NCBI RefSeq assembly: GCF_964355755.1
Contig: NC_092676.1
Coordinates: 5,688,288 to 5,748,287, forward strand
Direction of reading: 5' to 3'
DNA from: Antedon mediterranea
Taxonomy: Eukaryota; Echinodermata; Crinoidea; Comatulida; Antedonidae
DNA length: 60,000 nucleotides
Position 1 is the first letter of the stretch; every line of letters begins with the position of its first letter. This document shows positions 13,601-25,114 of the stretch, piece by piece. Both the position numbers and the translations under genes were made by a program. Under the pieces are notes generated by a model. It was given only the letters and a program-made list of their open reading frames with translations. It searched no databases and was not told where the DNA came from.

Positions 13601-16600
13601 CAACTCTCGTGTACATTGGCCACTTGTTCCAAATAAACTCAAATACAAATCAAATACATAGCCTGGATATATATAAAGTAGTCTTGAATTAAAGGCCACT
13701 TGTTCCAAATAGACCTAAAAAATGAAACTTTATTAAAGCATAGCCAAACAATAGAGGTGCTAAGTTTTATCTTAACAATAGAGGGTGCTATTAATTTTTA
13801 TTTAAAAAATGCATCAAATACATAGCCTGGATATATATAGTCTTGAATTAAAGGCCACTTGTTCCAAATAGACCTAAAAAATGAAACTTTATTAAAGCAT
13901 AGCCAAACAATAGAGGCGCTATTAAGTTTTATCTTAACAATAGAGGGTGCTATTAATTTTTATTTAAAAAATGCATCAAATACATAGCCTGGATATATAT
14001 AGCCTTGAATTAAAGGCCACTTGTTCCAAATAGACCTAAAAAATGAAACTTTATTAAAGCATAGCCAAACAATAAAGGGTGCTATTAAGTTTTATCTTAA
14101 CAATAGAGGGTGCTATTAATTTTTATTTAAAAAATGCATCAAATACATAGCCTGGATATATATAGCCTTGAATTAAAGGCCACTTGTTCCAAATAGACCT
14201 AAAAAATGAAACTTTATTAAAGCATAGCCAAACAATAAAGGGTGCTATTAAGTTTTAACTTAACAATAGAGGGTGCTATTAAGTTTTATCTTAACAATAG
14301 AGGGTGTTATTAATTCTTATTTTAAAAATGCTTCAAATACATAGTGATATATAGTCTTGAATTAAAGGCCACTTGTTCCAAATAGACCTAAAAAATGAAA
14401 CTTTATTAAAGCATGGCCAAACAATAGAGGGACGTGCTAGAGGGTGCTATTAATTTTTATTTTAAAAATGCATCAAATACATAGTGATATATAGTCTTGA
14501 AATATCAGAAAACTTCTGTGATTATCGGCAGAGGGGGAGGGGGGGGGGACAACATCCTCCAAATCTAGACCATTAACCTTAAATTTAAAACCATTAATAA
14601 ACAATCTTTAGCTGCACTAAAGACCAAAAGATTATTTTTTTTTTTACTTGCCATAATGAGTTGTGAAATTAGTATGCAATGACAACCAATAGTATTATAT
14701 GTCTATTCATAAATGTATAAAATATGAATACATACATCCTAAGTACATTGAATAATTTTTCTTTTTTATAGGGATGTTATGATACATTATATGAATATTT
14801 TATTGATAATTTGTGGATAATTGGAGGTATTGGTATAGGAATTGCAGTTTTACAGGTAAATGATCAAATAAATCATATATAGACGGAACAAAATTCTATT
14901 ATTTAACTAATTTTGTTTCTTCTTTTTCTGTCAGGGTTATAAGATTTTTTTTCAGAAATAGATTTTTTTTTATTAACTATTATATATCAATGTTTTGCTT
15001 AAGTTAAGAGTGCTTAAGTGAAAACTGAAACTTTATTTATTAAACAAGTTCTTTCTATCATAAGAAAATTTACCTTTGTCATCTAAGATTAAGAATAAAA
15101 ATATGCACACATATTTGCTTATATTATGTTGATACAAACTTTTAGATATGCGTATCTGAGGGTAGGGGTGTTATTTCCTAATGTCTAAAGAGACCATATT
15201 TTACAACCCTCAAAATGACAAACTTTTCAAACATATTGCGTTTAATTGAATGATTTTGATATGGTATTGAAATTAAATAGTGAGTTTTCCCCATTAAAGA
15301 AAAATATGAAACGAAAAAATTTTTTTTTGTTTTCTTCAATTTAATCCATTAAGTAATAAAATAATCATAATTTTAGGTATTTTTATTTTAGTTTGGTTAG
15401 AAAAGAAGTTGTTTTCTTGCAGGTTCACACACTTTTCATAACAACCATTTTCCTGGCAAAATTGAGAAATGATCGGTACATTTACGTTCGAAGTCCTCGT
15501 AACTACCGATCAATCCTTGCGCCAACCGATGATAAAACATACGAAAACAGCACATATATGCGCGACACACGATGCTAATATGCTATTTGGTATATATTGC
15601 TACCTTGCATGCATGAATGCACACGCATAAGTTGAATGCTGGGATAGCATGGTTAATACTGCGACATACACCCTTTTAAATGTGATGAATAAGTAAGACG
15701 TTAAAATGCAAGAAACCCAATTCTAAAGTGTTGTATCTCCTCATATGACAATTTTTGTCCAGTGTAATTGGCAAATTCCGTAATACAGCATCTCATGTGT
15801 TTCACACGTGATGCTTGTATCATGGAAAGTTAGGGTTAGGTTAAGGTCTATGATACAACATCACATACGCTTCATGTGTGAAGCTGTATCACATTACATC
15901 TTATCCAAAGGACGGCGCAATGAGTATCTTGTATCTGCTAGTTATCCGCACTCCTTGTAATTGTCCGATCTCTCTTTTGGATACAAGCAATGCCTCAGAC
16001 AGTTCTCAAACCCATGCCTTTCAAGTGCAATGGTACGATTACCACCGCAGCATACAGTTTTTTAAAGTAGGACAAATGAATATATTTAAATATAAATGTA
16101 GTAATGATTTTTAGTTTGACTTTAACCTAGTGAAATTCATATTAGGCTCTCTACAGTGCAGCTCCTATTATCTTCCTATATAATTATATACCAAGTTCTC
16201 TATTATTTATTATACATACACTGGACCAATGGCTTTACATCTTATCCAAAGGACGAGGCAATGAGAGTAAATATCTTGGATATCTGCACTATGTGGATAA
16301 CTTCTTGTAATTTTCCGGTCTCTTTTTTTGGATACAAGCAATGGCTCAGACAGGTCTCGAACACATGCCTTTCAAATGCTAGTCCGAAACCCTTCACCAT
16401 TATGCCGTGTATCGCTCGATTGCATGAATATAACTCCGACGAATGTTCCTTGAAAAATTGTGCAAATGCTATAATGATGCCTAGACGTAATCAACCTGCA
16501 TGTGACATGAACAAGTCAGGTGCATTGAAGAACAGTATCACTTGCAGCATGTATGTATACACATGAAAGAACCATAATGGAAGACACCATACCTCCCAGC

Positions 16601-16909
16601 TTGCATGACTTTCTAAGAACCAAGCACCTTCTGTATGGCTCCATTCAGGCTTTGTTTACCCGCATAAGTTGGTTTCATGGGCCAATTATCGCTCACTTTT
16701 GTGGCTAACTAACAACTTATCTGGGTAACTAAGCCTCAATGTGACATATATGTATACCTGTTGGTTCAACTCCTCTCCACCTTGTGAGGTCACCGATGAG
16801 GGTCCATCATTATTCTTCCTTTGACTAATTCTATGTTTTTCTTTTGCAGCTTTTCGTCTTAGTCTTAGCTCTTTCATTGTTACGCAATTTAAAAGATGAT
16901 TATGAATGA
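10588..16909 (+). CDS. Tetraspanin, complete six-exon gene (264 codons)
   Basis: A four-pass membrane organiser of the tetraspanin family, which clusters integrins, receptors and proteases at the plasma or endosomal membrane. Coding exons 10588-10653, 10809-11006, 12577-12756, 13371-13577, 14772-14855 and 16850-16909 all have GT-AG borders and join in phase 0. TM1 covers about residues 11-35, TM2 59-80 (followed by GCFGACHEQK, a variant of the family GCCGA loop), TM3 86-112, the large extracellular loop 113-225 and TM4 230-255. The loop carries the diagnostic CCG (KCCGKNNFTDW), a second CC (PISCC) and two single cysteines (EACY, GCYD): the six-cysteine type, nearest in flavour to CD63/CD9-like members. 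The C-terminal tail is short (RNLKDDYE) with no clear sorting motif. The ATG at 10588 is the first in an exon opening at 10534. Length fits the family (220-300). Confidence 0.93.
10809..11006 (+). CDS. Tetraspanin exon 2 (TM1 end, small loop, TM2)
   Basis: Bounded by 'tttttccag' and 'gtaagatg'; 66 codons. It contains GIILLGVGIW (end of TM1) and LGFIGCFGACHE (end of TM2). Confidence 0.92.
11944..12106. mobile_element. MITE family 1, copy 2 (tetraspanin intron 2)
   Basis: Ends 'aagctctgtctacactatca' and 'atagtgtagacagagctt' are exact inverses over most of their length. Internal 'gtgatgtgcccaaatatgg' pairs with 'atatgggcacatcaca'. Confidence 0.88.
12274..12457. mobile_element. MITE family 1, copy 3 (tetraspanin intron 2)
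   Basis: Starts 'aaagctctgtctacactata' and ends 'gatagtgtagacagtgctt'. Its core is longer than in copies 1 and 2, with an extra stretch near 12,390-12,430. It lies only about 170 bp from copy 2. Confidence 0.85.
12577..12756 (+). CDS. Tetraspanin exon 3 (TM3 and start of large loop)
   Basis: Bounded by 'aaatacag' and 'gtaagtgt'; 60 codons. A hydrophobic stretch with an acidic residue (VVLLLLVEIVCVILVF), as usual for TM3, is followed by a charged helix. Confidence 0.9.
13371..13577 (+). CDS. Tetraspanin exon 4 (large extracellular loop with CCG)
   Basis: Bounded by 'catattttcag' and 'gtaagtct'; 69 codons. It opens with LKCCGKNNFTDW and contains PISCC and EACYAG, the disulfide cysteines of the loop. 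The open frame extends upstream to 13,173, but that part is intron. Confidence 0.92.
13650..14505. repeat. Tandem array, ~163-bp unit, five to six copies (tetraspanin intron 4)
   Basis: Units start 'tcaaatacatag' at 13650, 13814, 13976, 14139, 14333 and a partial one at 14473. Each holds 'aaggccacttgttccaaata' and 'caatagagggtgctattaa'. The fourth copy is longer because its 'taacaatagagggtgctattaagtttta' part is doubled. The seed appears to lie next to exon 4, where 'ccacttgttccaaataaac' occurs at about 13,620. A G-rich run follows at 14,530-14,549. Confidence 0.9.
14772..14855 (+). CDS. Tetraspanin exon 5 (last loop cysteine, start of TM4)
   Basis: Bounded by 'ttttttatag' and 'gtaaatga'; 28 codons. 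It begins GCYDTLYEYF and runs into WIIGGIGIGIAVLQ. Confidence 0.88.
15895..16030 (-). mobile_element. SINE-like repeat, copy a (tetraspanin intron 5)
   Basis: Shares 'acatcttatccaaaggacg', 'ttttggatacaagcaatg' and 'acatgccttt'-like sequence with the copy at 16,234. The + strand frame at 15,878-16,114 is this repeat. Confidence 0.55.
16234..16410 (-). mobile_element. tRNA-derived SINE, copy b (tetraspanin intron 5)
   Basis: On the minus strand, 'ggcataatggtgaagggttt' (box-A-like) and 'tgttcgagacctg' (box B) form a tRNA-like head at about 16,345-16,406. The remainder to 16,234 matches copy a. The 136-codon + frame at 16,156-16,566 is therefore repeat sequence. Confidence 0.65.
16850..16909 (+). 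CDS. Tetraspanin exon 6 (TM4 end and cytoplasmic tail)
   Basis: It follows a strong acceptor 'ttttcttttgcag'. It encodes LFVLVLALSLLRNLKDDYE and a TGA stop at 16907. Confidence 0.85.
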   Translation, partial: LFVLVLALSLLRNLKDDYE

Positions 16910-19811
16910 AGAAACTTTTCAATCCTAACCAATCGAGAAGAAGCTGAGATAACGATTACCCAAGATGCATTCGTGCAATTTTATTCATTTATTTTCGAAA
17001 AATTATACAAAGAAGAACAAAAAGGCTAGGACTGATATTGAGTCTAGGCTTATACTTACTTGGATAAACATATTTTTTTTACCACAATAGAAACTTAATA
17101 CCTAAGATTAGTTTATCAGAGGATGTTCTATTTACTTGATAGGGGTTTTATTTATAAATTATAGGCTTTTCAGTACTGTACTGTAAATAATCAGTTTATC
17201 CATGTAAGTATTCCCAAAATAGTTTTTAATAATTTTAAGATACACATCTTCAGTTTAACATTTATTTTTATTTTATGTCATGATCATGTATAGAATAAAT
17301 AATATGATGTCATAGAATAATTAGTATGATGTCATAGTATTAATATGATGTCATAGTATTAATATGATGTCATAGTATTAATATGATGTCATAGTATTAA
17401 TATGATGTCATAGTACAGTATTAATATGATGTCATAGGACTAACATGATGTCATTAATTAATATGATGCCAAAGGATATGTCATAGTAGGCCTATTAAGA
17501 TGATGTTATGACATTGATATAATGTAATAGAATAATTGGAAATATCATGTCATGGGATTAGTATGATGTCATAGGATAATTATTATGATGTCATAGGATA
17601 ATTAATATGATGTCATAGCTATGATGGAGAAAGGTTATCCAAGGTGTTTTAAATGATTACAGTAATTAAAAATGACTTAAAAATCACAAATTAATTGAAC
17701 AAATCTGACCTTCCAATGATTGTTATATGTGGTGTATTCATATTTGGATAATATTGTAAATAATTTTTAAAATTGTCTAGTGTATGTAAATGGAGTCAAT
17801 TTTTCAATTACCGTATAATAATTTCCACAAAAATTCTTTAAAGATGTGTTGTCCCCAAACACTTTTGCAGTTTTAATAAGGTTATTCACTTAATTCAATT
17901 TAACCCAAAACCAAACAATTCGACTTTCAATTACAGTTTTTTTATAATTTGTATAATTCAATATTTATTCAAAATTCAACAAATGTATTGTAAGCAATAT
18001 TTTTTTTTAGGGGGACAATATATCTTTATAGGTTTATTTGTATAGCGTGTAAGCATTAAGGTGCACTAGATTTTTACATTTTTCCAAACTACTGTATATA
18101 ACAAAAAATTGTAAAACTTTAGTATTTGATATGCTAAATTAGTGTTTTGTTTGCTAGACTCTATAGAATAAATGGTTTGTTTTTTTAAAGCACTATTTAG
18201 GTTAATATACATTTTGGAAATACGCTGATTGCTTTACAATTTTTAAAGTAGTTTATCAGCTACATTACATTAACAAACACCAAATAAAAAATACTCTAAA
18301 ACTTTACGTGAAAAATTTAAAAGATGTGTTGCATAGAAATAGTCAGACATTTTAATGCACTAAATAGGCTGTTTTATGAGGAGTACCTTAATATTTTTTT
18401 TTTATTTGCGGTACCAGACGTAATAATACCAGTCTAATTAGCAAATAAAAGTAAAAATATCAAATAGAAATAAAAAGTAACAAAAGTGAACTCTATTAAA
18501 GGTGCTTGGCTATATACATAAAAACCAGTCTACCTTCACACTAGCACCGATGATGATTTTTAACTGAAAGCTTCCTGGCTGTTTATTTTATATCGTTTTA
18601 ATTTAGCTTTTTACTTATTTGTATCTCCATTGTTATTCAGCCATTGTTACCCAAGCATTGTTCAGTAGTTTGCCGTTTGGTTAATAAACATACACAAACC
18701 CAGTATAGTTGTGTACATTTAAGGTGCTTTGAGAAAGAATACGTTTTTAGCATGATATTTATTATTAAAATATGGATCTCGAACTTAAGAATAATTAATT
18801 TATAATATAAAAATAATAGCAATGTACTGAATAAAATTTTAAATCATCTTATTAAATAATTATGACTTAAAAATACAGGTATAATTTGTCATTTTCATTT
18901 TAAAGTTTGATTAATTTAACAATTTTGAAGTGGGGAAGTAGATTTAAAGAGGTTAATACCAAACAATAACATTTAAAATATAATAAAATTAATTTATATT
19001 TACATTAATTATTAATTAATTTGATGTTAGGGCAATTGATGAAGATGTTTGATCAATTGAGGGCGCTTTTGAACAATAGAGGGCGTTGTTTTATCTTGTG
19101 GAATGCTGTGTTCTAGAGATGTTTTATTTTTGTATCCTTGTAAATAACTGTTTTGAAATATAAAAGTTTGGTCCTTCGTTGTTTTTATTATGTTATATAT
19201 TTTAATGTAGTAACATTTTACCTCTGATATATAAAATTATATATGTATTTTTGGTTTATTGAATATTATGTTTCATTACTAATAATTTTAACTATATTTA
19301 TGTTGTATTAAGGCAATGAATATTTTAACTACGATCAATTATTCACATTTCTAAAAGGAATTAGTTTTGTGTTAAATCTTTACTTGTTTGTGTCAATTTT
19401 CATCATCATCTAGAATTCGAATTACGCCACCTCGTTTTTCAAATTTTTGTTTATTTTAAAAATGTCATACGCATCCAACAACGAGCCAATAACAGGTCGT
19501 CTCCTAGCATTATAAATCAAGCAGTCTAGATCAGCGTTCAACTTAGATCATGACGTCACGATCATATTATTCATATCTCGCGAACGAACGTACTATACAA
19601 TTCGTGTCTTGTGATTTCAACTTGCGAACGTGTCATTTTTCAAAAACATTGTACCGTTACATTTTGATCAGCAATTGTGTTCATCCATTAAATTGGTGGA
19701 GACTTTATTTGATTTTCTTTATTGATGCTTTATTGATAGTGATAATAGTAACCCACTACAATCAACAAAACATTTTCTTTTTCAAGGTTATAAGATAAGT
19801 AAAATAATATA
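16910..19811. other. Tetraspanin 3' flank and gene-free sequence
   Basis: It probably begins with the 3'UTR of the tetraspanin gene; AATAAA motifs occur near 17,293 and later, but no single cleavage site can be chosen. No further gene is supported. The frame at 19,550-19,798 follows a 'tataaat' at about 19,510 but resembles nothing I know. Confidence 0.4.
17290..17620. repeat. ~18-bp minisatellite 'tatgatgtcatagtatta'
   Basis: About seventeen copies, nearly perfect between 17,325 and 17,415 and more diverged on either side. The core 'atgatgtcat' is itself nearly palindromic. Confidence 0.88.
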
Positions 19812-19979
19812 CAAATAATGAATGTTTATGAGTGTAATGGTTCAGATAATGGCATGAGGTGAATGATGAAAGGTTATATATTTCAACGAGGTGAAACCGA
19901 GTTGATATATAACCTTTTATCATTCACCAAATGCCATTATTTGTACCATTACAACGAATATAAAACATTCATTATTTGT
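19812..19979. repeat. Long hairpin (inverted repeat, ~70-bp arms)
   Basis: 'aaataatgaatgttt', 'gtgtaatggttcagataatg' and 'gtgaatgatgaaaggttat' pair with 'ataaccttttatcattcac', 'ccattatttgtaccattac' and 'aaaacattcattattt'. The short loop is 'ggtgaaacc'-like. This is typical of a hairpin MITE. Confidence 0.8.
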
Positions 19980-20440
19980 TTTATATATCTAAATAGATTC
20001 CTGTCATTTGAATTAAATAAAAGGTAGGCCTAGCCCAATGTCTACATTTGATTCACATTGATTAAAACATACACACACATACAAAACATAATATAAGGAT
20101 TTTATAAGCACTACTGTAGTGTTAATTATGTCAACAAACGACCTAACAATTCTATGCTAAAACGATTACATCTCCCTGATATATCTCTCCAAAAATGTAC
20201 TTATATCGCGAAACAATCATAACATTCAATCTTCGCGGCGAAAGTACAAAATAGGTGGCGCTTTTGTATTTTCAAAAGCAATAGTATAAACAAATTTTTT
20301 TCCAAACGCGAAAAGATTATTTTTTTCGTACACACAAAAAATACTATTAAACGATCGTTTATTAAGGCGTACTATTGCACGCCATGTAACCCACAATCGT
20401 CCAATCAAATGACAGGGATTTATTTAGGTGTTATATTATA
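19980..20440. mobile_element. MITE-like element with ~35-bp inverted ends
   Basis: 'ctaaatagattcctgtcatttgaatt' near 19,988 is inverted at about 20,400-20,430 ('ccaatcaaatgacagggatttattta'). The minus-strand frame at 20,226-20,408 lies inside and is not a gene. It directly abuts the hairpin to its left, so the two may be parts of one element. Confidence 0.55.
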
Positions 20441-20580
20441 AGATTTATAGAGCGCACATATCCACAAAAGTGCTCAAGTCGTTATACAGAGTTTTTTTAT
20501 ATTTACACCCATCGCAAGTGTGAGTGCATTTAATGGAGTTTTAGGTTTTATAAAATATCTTTATATGGAAAGGGGTTGGT

Positions 20581-20594
20581 GGGGGGGGGGGGGG
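20581..20594. repeat. Homopolymer G run (14 G)
   Basis: An uninterrupted G run preceded by 'ggggttggt'. It creates the artefactual glycine-rich frame at 20,520-20,822. Confidence 0.9.
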
Positions 20595-20596
20595 AT

Positions 20597-21452
20597 GTGG
20601 CGATTAAAACTATTAGAACCCCATATGCCTACTCATCATCCTTCCGATAGGACTAGAAAATTTCCGAATCAAACATTTTCTCCAAGTTACCACTTTATTT
20701 TCAAGAAACTTTTAAGAAAAAAAAAGAAGATTTATTTTATTTGGTCATGCTTATCGTCACAAATGCAAATTAAAATTAAAATCTCGAGTTTTCTTTATTT
20801 TAAATATGGGCCGAAATTATAAATAGCACGCCTTCTTTATTTTGTCATGTATTTCAACTGCGCGTTTAATTTATTAAAACTATTAAAACGCCATATTCAT
20901 CTTATCCTTATCTAAGGTAGGCCTACGTAATTCCTGAGGGCAGGTTCGAATCCCATATGTTATATTCATCTTTTGCTACTACAGTTGAACTTCCGTAAGC
21001 CGCCGCTAAACATTAGATTTTTTGTATGTTAAATTAGGCCTACCTCCCGTAAGCTCCCACCCAAAAAATTGACTTTTGGCAAAAAAAAATACAATTTTGA
21101 TACTGTGCTTTATATAATATTTGCTTTATTTCGAAAAACATTTAGTGAAGAACATTCCTGTGTTTTTATATGAGATGATAGAGAAAACTACACATATTTT
21201 GACCGACCATTTTCAAATTATTATTATCGTTTCCGTCAAAGTGAAGAGTTCACATCTAGTGCTATTAATTGATTTTTTCAAAAGTACTGTATTTCATTTT
21301 TTAGTGTAAAACCAATGCAAGTGTATGTTGATGTTTATTTCTATATATGTTTTCATGTATACAAGATTATCGCCATTTATTTACACCAAATTAAGCGATA
21401 ACTGTACCCATGAAACCAACCAAACCTACATTAAACGTCAATGCCGTTCTAG
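20597..21452. other. Non-coding stretch, no gene recognised
   Basis: Only a tRNA box-B-like 'ggttcgaatccca' near 20,943 stands out, a possible SINE remnant. Confidence 0.35.
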
Positions 21453-23898
21453 TACAGGAAAGATATGCTCAGAATCAGTAAAAGGTTGAAAAAATTGCAA
21501 CAGAATTTTTTTCACCACAATGCATTTCTGTAAGGTCCCTATATGAACATACTAAAAGTCTAGAAAAATCCAGGTAGGGGAAATAGGTTTTTTTTAAACA
21601 AAATGGCCGCCAATGGTGAAAAATGTCTAAAAATGAACAAAAAACATATATTGTATATCTAATTACCACTTGATAGCAGTTTTTATAATGCTTTTTATAT
21701 TTCTTTAGTGTCAAACATTTAAACTGCAATATACATATTAATTTAAGTGCTATTTAGCAGCAAAAACACACATTTAAGTATCAAGATATCACCACGGTTA
21801 TAATAACAGACAACGTAGTCCTATGCATTATAATGCAGGACTACGGTGTCTAATAAAACAGTTCATTTACAATAGAATTATACAACCTTACAATCTATTA
21901 ATCCATTCATTTTCATTGTCCAGTTTTTATCATCCTCTGTCTATAGGTAGGAATTAAGCATGTGCTGATGATGCCGTGGTATTCGTCACAAACAGTGGTA
22001 ACTGGTGGTAAATTTATCATCAATGGACACATCACGCCATTTGTAACTTTCCATCCCCCAGTCTGTGGGTTGAAGAGTATTTTCTATCCACTGCTGTACC
22101 ATGGTAATATACACACGCAGGGAATGCCATTTTGCAGCATTTGTTGTTGGGGGGAATAGACTTTATTTCAAGTGCTGTTTTGCTTTTTGCTACTTTCTCC
22201 CAGAACGTATTCCTCCATAGCGCTACCAATGCCAATTCCTCTGATGCGATGGTTTCTTTTTTTTTGGAGACGTTTGGTTTTACAGTGTTTGTAAGCATAC
22301 TACTGCCCAGGTGTTATGACTTTTTAAGACTAACACCTTTTTTTTACCAAATAGATGGGATGTAGCAACACATCCCTGGATTCCATTTATAAAAAGCAAA
22401 TTAATTTTTACAGAGCTTCACACCAAGGAAAGACTTTACATGCATTCACAGTGCTCCCCCATCGAGAACATACAGTATTAAATCAATGAATGAAGCAACC
22501 GTGACAGAATATTAATTTAAGAGGAAAGAACATATTATTACACATGGGTCAAAATCAACCATATTCATCAATAGAGAAGCAGTGCACATTCCCTCACATA
22601 TACTATTTCATCATTGATGGCTATGTGAGACAGTCATACACAATGCATCATTTGTTGAAAAAGAACCTTGTACTTTTCCTGCAGCCCTTTTTTACTCCAT
22701 TGACTCCATACACACTGCTAGACTACTCAGAAACCTTCATCTCACTGCCCACTGTATGTTATCAATGGGGGAGCACTGCTACATCAAACCTCTTGGCCCG
22801 AAACAGCAACATTTCAAGACATTTATTATGTACCATGTATGTTTGTTACGTTATTTGAAGGCAGAGTAAACTCTTGTGTTTAATGGCTATAATTATGGGC
22901 CGTAAGTAAATTTGGTTTAGGAAAAGGTGTTAGTCTTAAAAATCATCACAGTTGGAGTTGTATGTCAAATTTTGTAAACCAAACAGTTTCCAAAAAAAGA
23001 GAAAACATTGCATCAGGAATTTGGCATTGGTAGCTATATATGGAGGGAAGTCAATGGAGACTTTAGACAGCCTACTTTTCTTTGAGAAAGTTGCAAAAAG
23101 CAAATCTATTCCCTTGCTGCAAAATTTTATTTCGTGAGTCTTTATTACCAGGTATAGCAGTGGATAGGAAATACTCTTTAACCCACAGACTAGGGATGGA
23201 AAGTATTGATGACAAATTTACTCCCAGCACCAGAGAAACTATTAAAGTTGATTAGATGTACCTGAAATAAGGTTGTAGTAAAATGAATTGCAGTTGCAGA
23301 AAATATGGTTTGGACTGCTGCTCCACTATTTTTTAAGAGTGCCACGGCATCAGCACATGCTCAATTCCCCACCAATAGACTCCCTCACCCTTCCCATATG
23401 ATCTCCCATCCCTATACCCCTCCCCACTGGCACCACCATATGTTGTAATATATTGTTAATAACAGTACAAATGTAAATGAACTGATTTATTATATAGACA
23501 CCGTAATCCTATGCATTAAGCATAGAAAGGACTGCGTTTTATGTATTATAACAATAGAGATATATCTAGATACTTAAACATTTGTTTTGCGGCCATTTTC
23601 TAATTAACAGCACTTAAAATAATGTGTATATTGTAGTTCAGATCTTCGAAACTGTAAAGAAATATAAAAATCATTGTAAAAACCGCTATAAAGTGGTAAT
23701 TAGATCTACTATTTATGTTTTTTTGTCTTTTTTTAGGCATTTTCTACATTGGCGGCCATTTTGTTTAAAAAAAACTATTTCCCCTACCTGGATTTTTCTA
23801 GACTTTTAATATGTTCATATAGGGACCTTATAGAAATGCATTGTGGTGAAATAAATTCTGTTGCAATTTTTTCAACCATATTTCATAGTTTTCCTGTA
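21453..23898. mobile_element. 2.4-kb fold-back (giant inverted repeat) element
   Basis: The left arm (about 21,453-22,465) and right arm (about 22,770-23,898) are inverted copies of each other. Outer landmarks are 'ggttgaaaaaattgcaacag' at 21,485 against 'ctgttgcaattttttcaacc' at 23,857, and 'atggccgccaatg' against 'cattggcggccat'. Inner landmarks are 'aagactaacacctttt' at 22,327 against 'aaaaggtgttagtctt' at 22,922, and 'gtgctcccccat' against 'atgggggagcac'. Arms are about 80-90% alike by eye. Small frames inside (22,032-22,298, 22,132-22,365, 22,544-22,858 and others) show no transposase motif I can name. Confidence 0.8.
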
Positions 23899-23973
23899 GG
23901 CCTACTATTCATGTCTTAATAATTATGATTTTCATTATTAATTTTAAAAATCGTCATCGTCCGTGTGAATGTA

Positions 23974-24116
23974 AAGCTCTGTCTACACTATCAAACTAGT
24001 TTGACACAAAAGGTGTGGTATGCCCAAATAATGGTAGTGATATGCCCACAAATGGTATAGTGATATGACTTCATCATGTCCAAATGAGCACATCACATTT
24101 TTTTTGGAAAAAGCTT
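23974..24116. mobile_element. MITE family 1, copy 4, right end lost
   Basis: Starts 'aaagctctgtctacactatc' and contains 'gatatgacttcatcatgtcc' and 'gcacatcacat'. The expected 'agtgtagacagagctt' end is missing; sequence continues as flank of the receptor genes. Confidence 0.8.
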
Positions 24117-24660
24117 TACCTGGGTAAAAACTAAGCCGGGCCCTATAATTTGAGTGAGTATACGAACTTTGGTAAACTGTATATATACAATATTTCGTCT
24201 TGGGAACATCAACAAATTCAGGATTACAAAAATTTACGTTAAAAAATACATCATGGGGTGCACGGTAACCCCTTCTTTCTACTTTTCTACTAGACTAGTA
24301 TAGAAGCAACAGAAGACAGAAAACATCTTGATATACCGTGTGGAGCAATGCGCGTGATCGTCTAAAAGCAGGTGGTAGCATTGGCGAAACAGGATCGACC
24401 AAGCTCACGATATAGCTGTATTTTAAAATTCCTTTTTGATAACTAAAATTATAAAACAAATCAAAATGGTTTTCGTAATGCTGTTTTAATAGTAATAATA
24501 AATACTAATAATAATAATAATGGTCGAATAACAGTATATAATATAATCGGAAGTTTGATTAAATACTCTTTATGTTTTTCGCATAAAAAATCTTACAAAA
24601 GTAGTAAAAATCATTAACAAACAACATTAATCATTTCTTAGTCTACTTTATCTACTGTTT
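24117..24660. repeat. Third, diverged copy of receptor-gene 3' flank
   Basis: Pieces match 28,373-28,900 and 43,550-44,060: 'tttacctgggtaaaaactaagcc', 'gaagacagaaaacatcttga' and 'tcggaagtttgattaaatac'. It is clearly more diverged than those two are from each other. No 7TM or LRR exon is attached to it in this window. Confidence 0.7.
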
Positions 24661-25114
24661 CTGCTGCATCAACATAACCGGTTAAAATCGGTGTGAATAA
24701 ATTAACTCCATTTTCTTAGGAGTAGAAACAGGACAAATTTGTGGTGACAGCGCAAAATAACCTGTTCAATTCGGTGTTAGACGCCGTTTAACCGGTTATC
24801 GCTGGGAAACTTTTAGCTGCAACACAAAATAACGGTTATTGACACACGGCAGTAACGTTTGAATTAACCGCCAGGACCAATTGCATTTTGGGTGATTCTA
24901 ACGATTTTTTTTCAACTATCACCCATGATTTAACCGGTTATTTCGGAGCACAAAAAAAAGGGTCATAGATATGATATAAAGAGTATATCCGACAGAGATC
25001 CTTTCAAATGTTAAGGGTTTAAAAAAATGTTGTAGGCATTAATGGCCAATGAAATTAACTTATACCAACTTTGAACCATAAAAAAAAAGAGTTTCTTGGA
25101 ATTACAATTAGGCC
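24661..25114. other. Spacer between flank relic and duplication unit 1
   Basis: Contains repeated 'aaccggtta' motifs in both orientations (24,677; 24,790; 24,931), perhaps a degraded inverted-repeat element. No gene. Confidence 0.4.

Noticed and set aside
16156-16566. 136-codon + strand frame in the last tetraspanin intron
   Set aside because: Covers a SINE copy on the minus strand and has no recognisable domain.
20520-20822. 100-codon frame with a glycine-rich segment
   Set aside because: The glycines come from a 14-base G run; no conservation or domain.
22032-22858. Internal frames of the fold-back element as a transposase
   Set aside because: No catalytic or DNA-binding motif could be recognised and the frames overlap on both strands.
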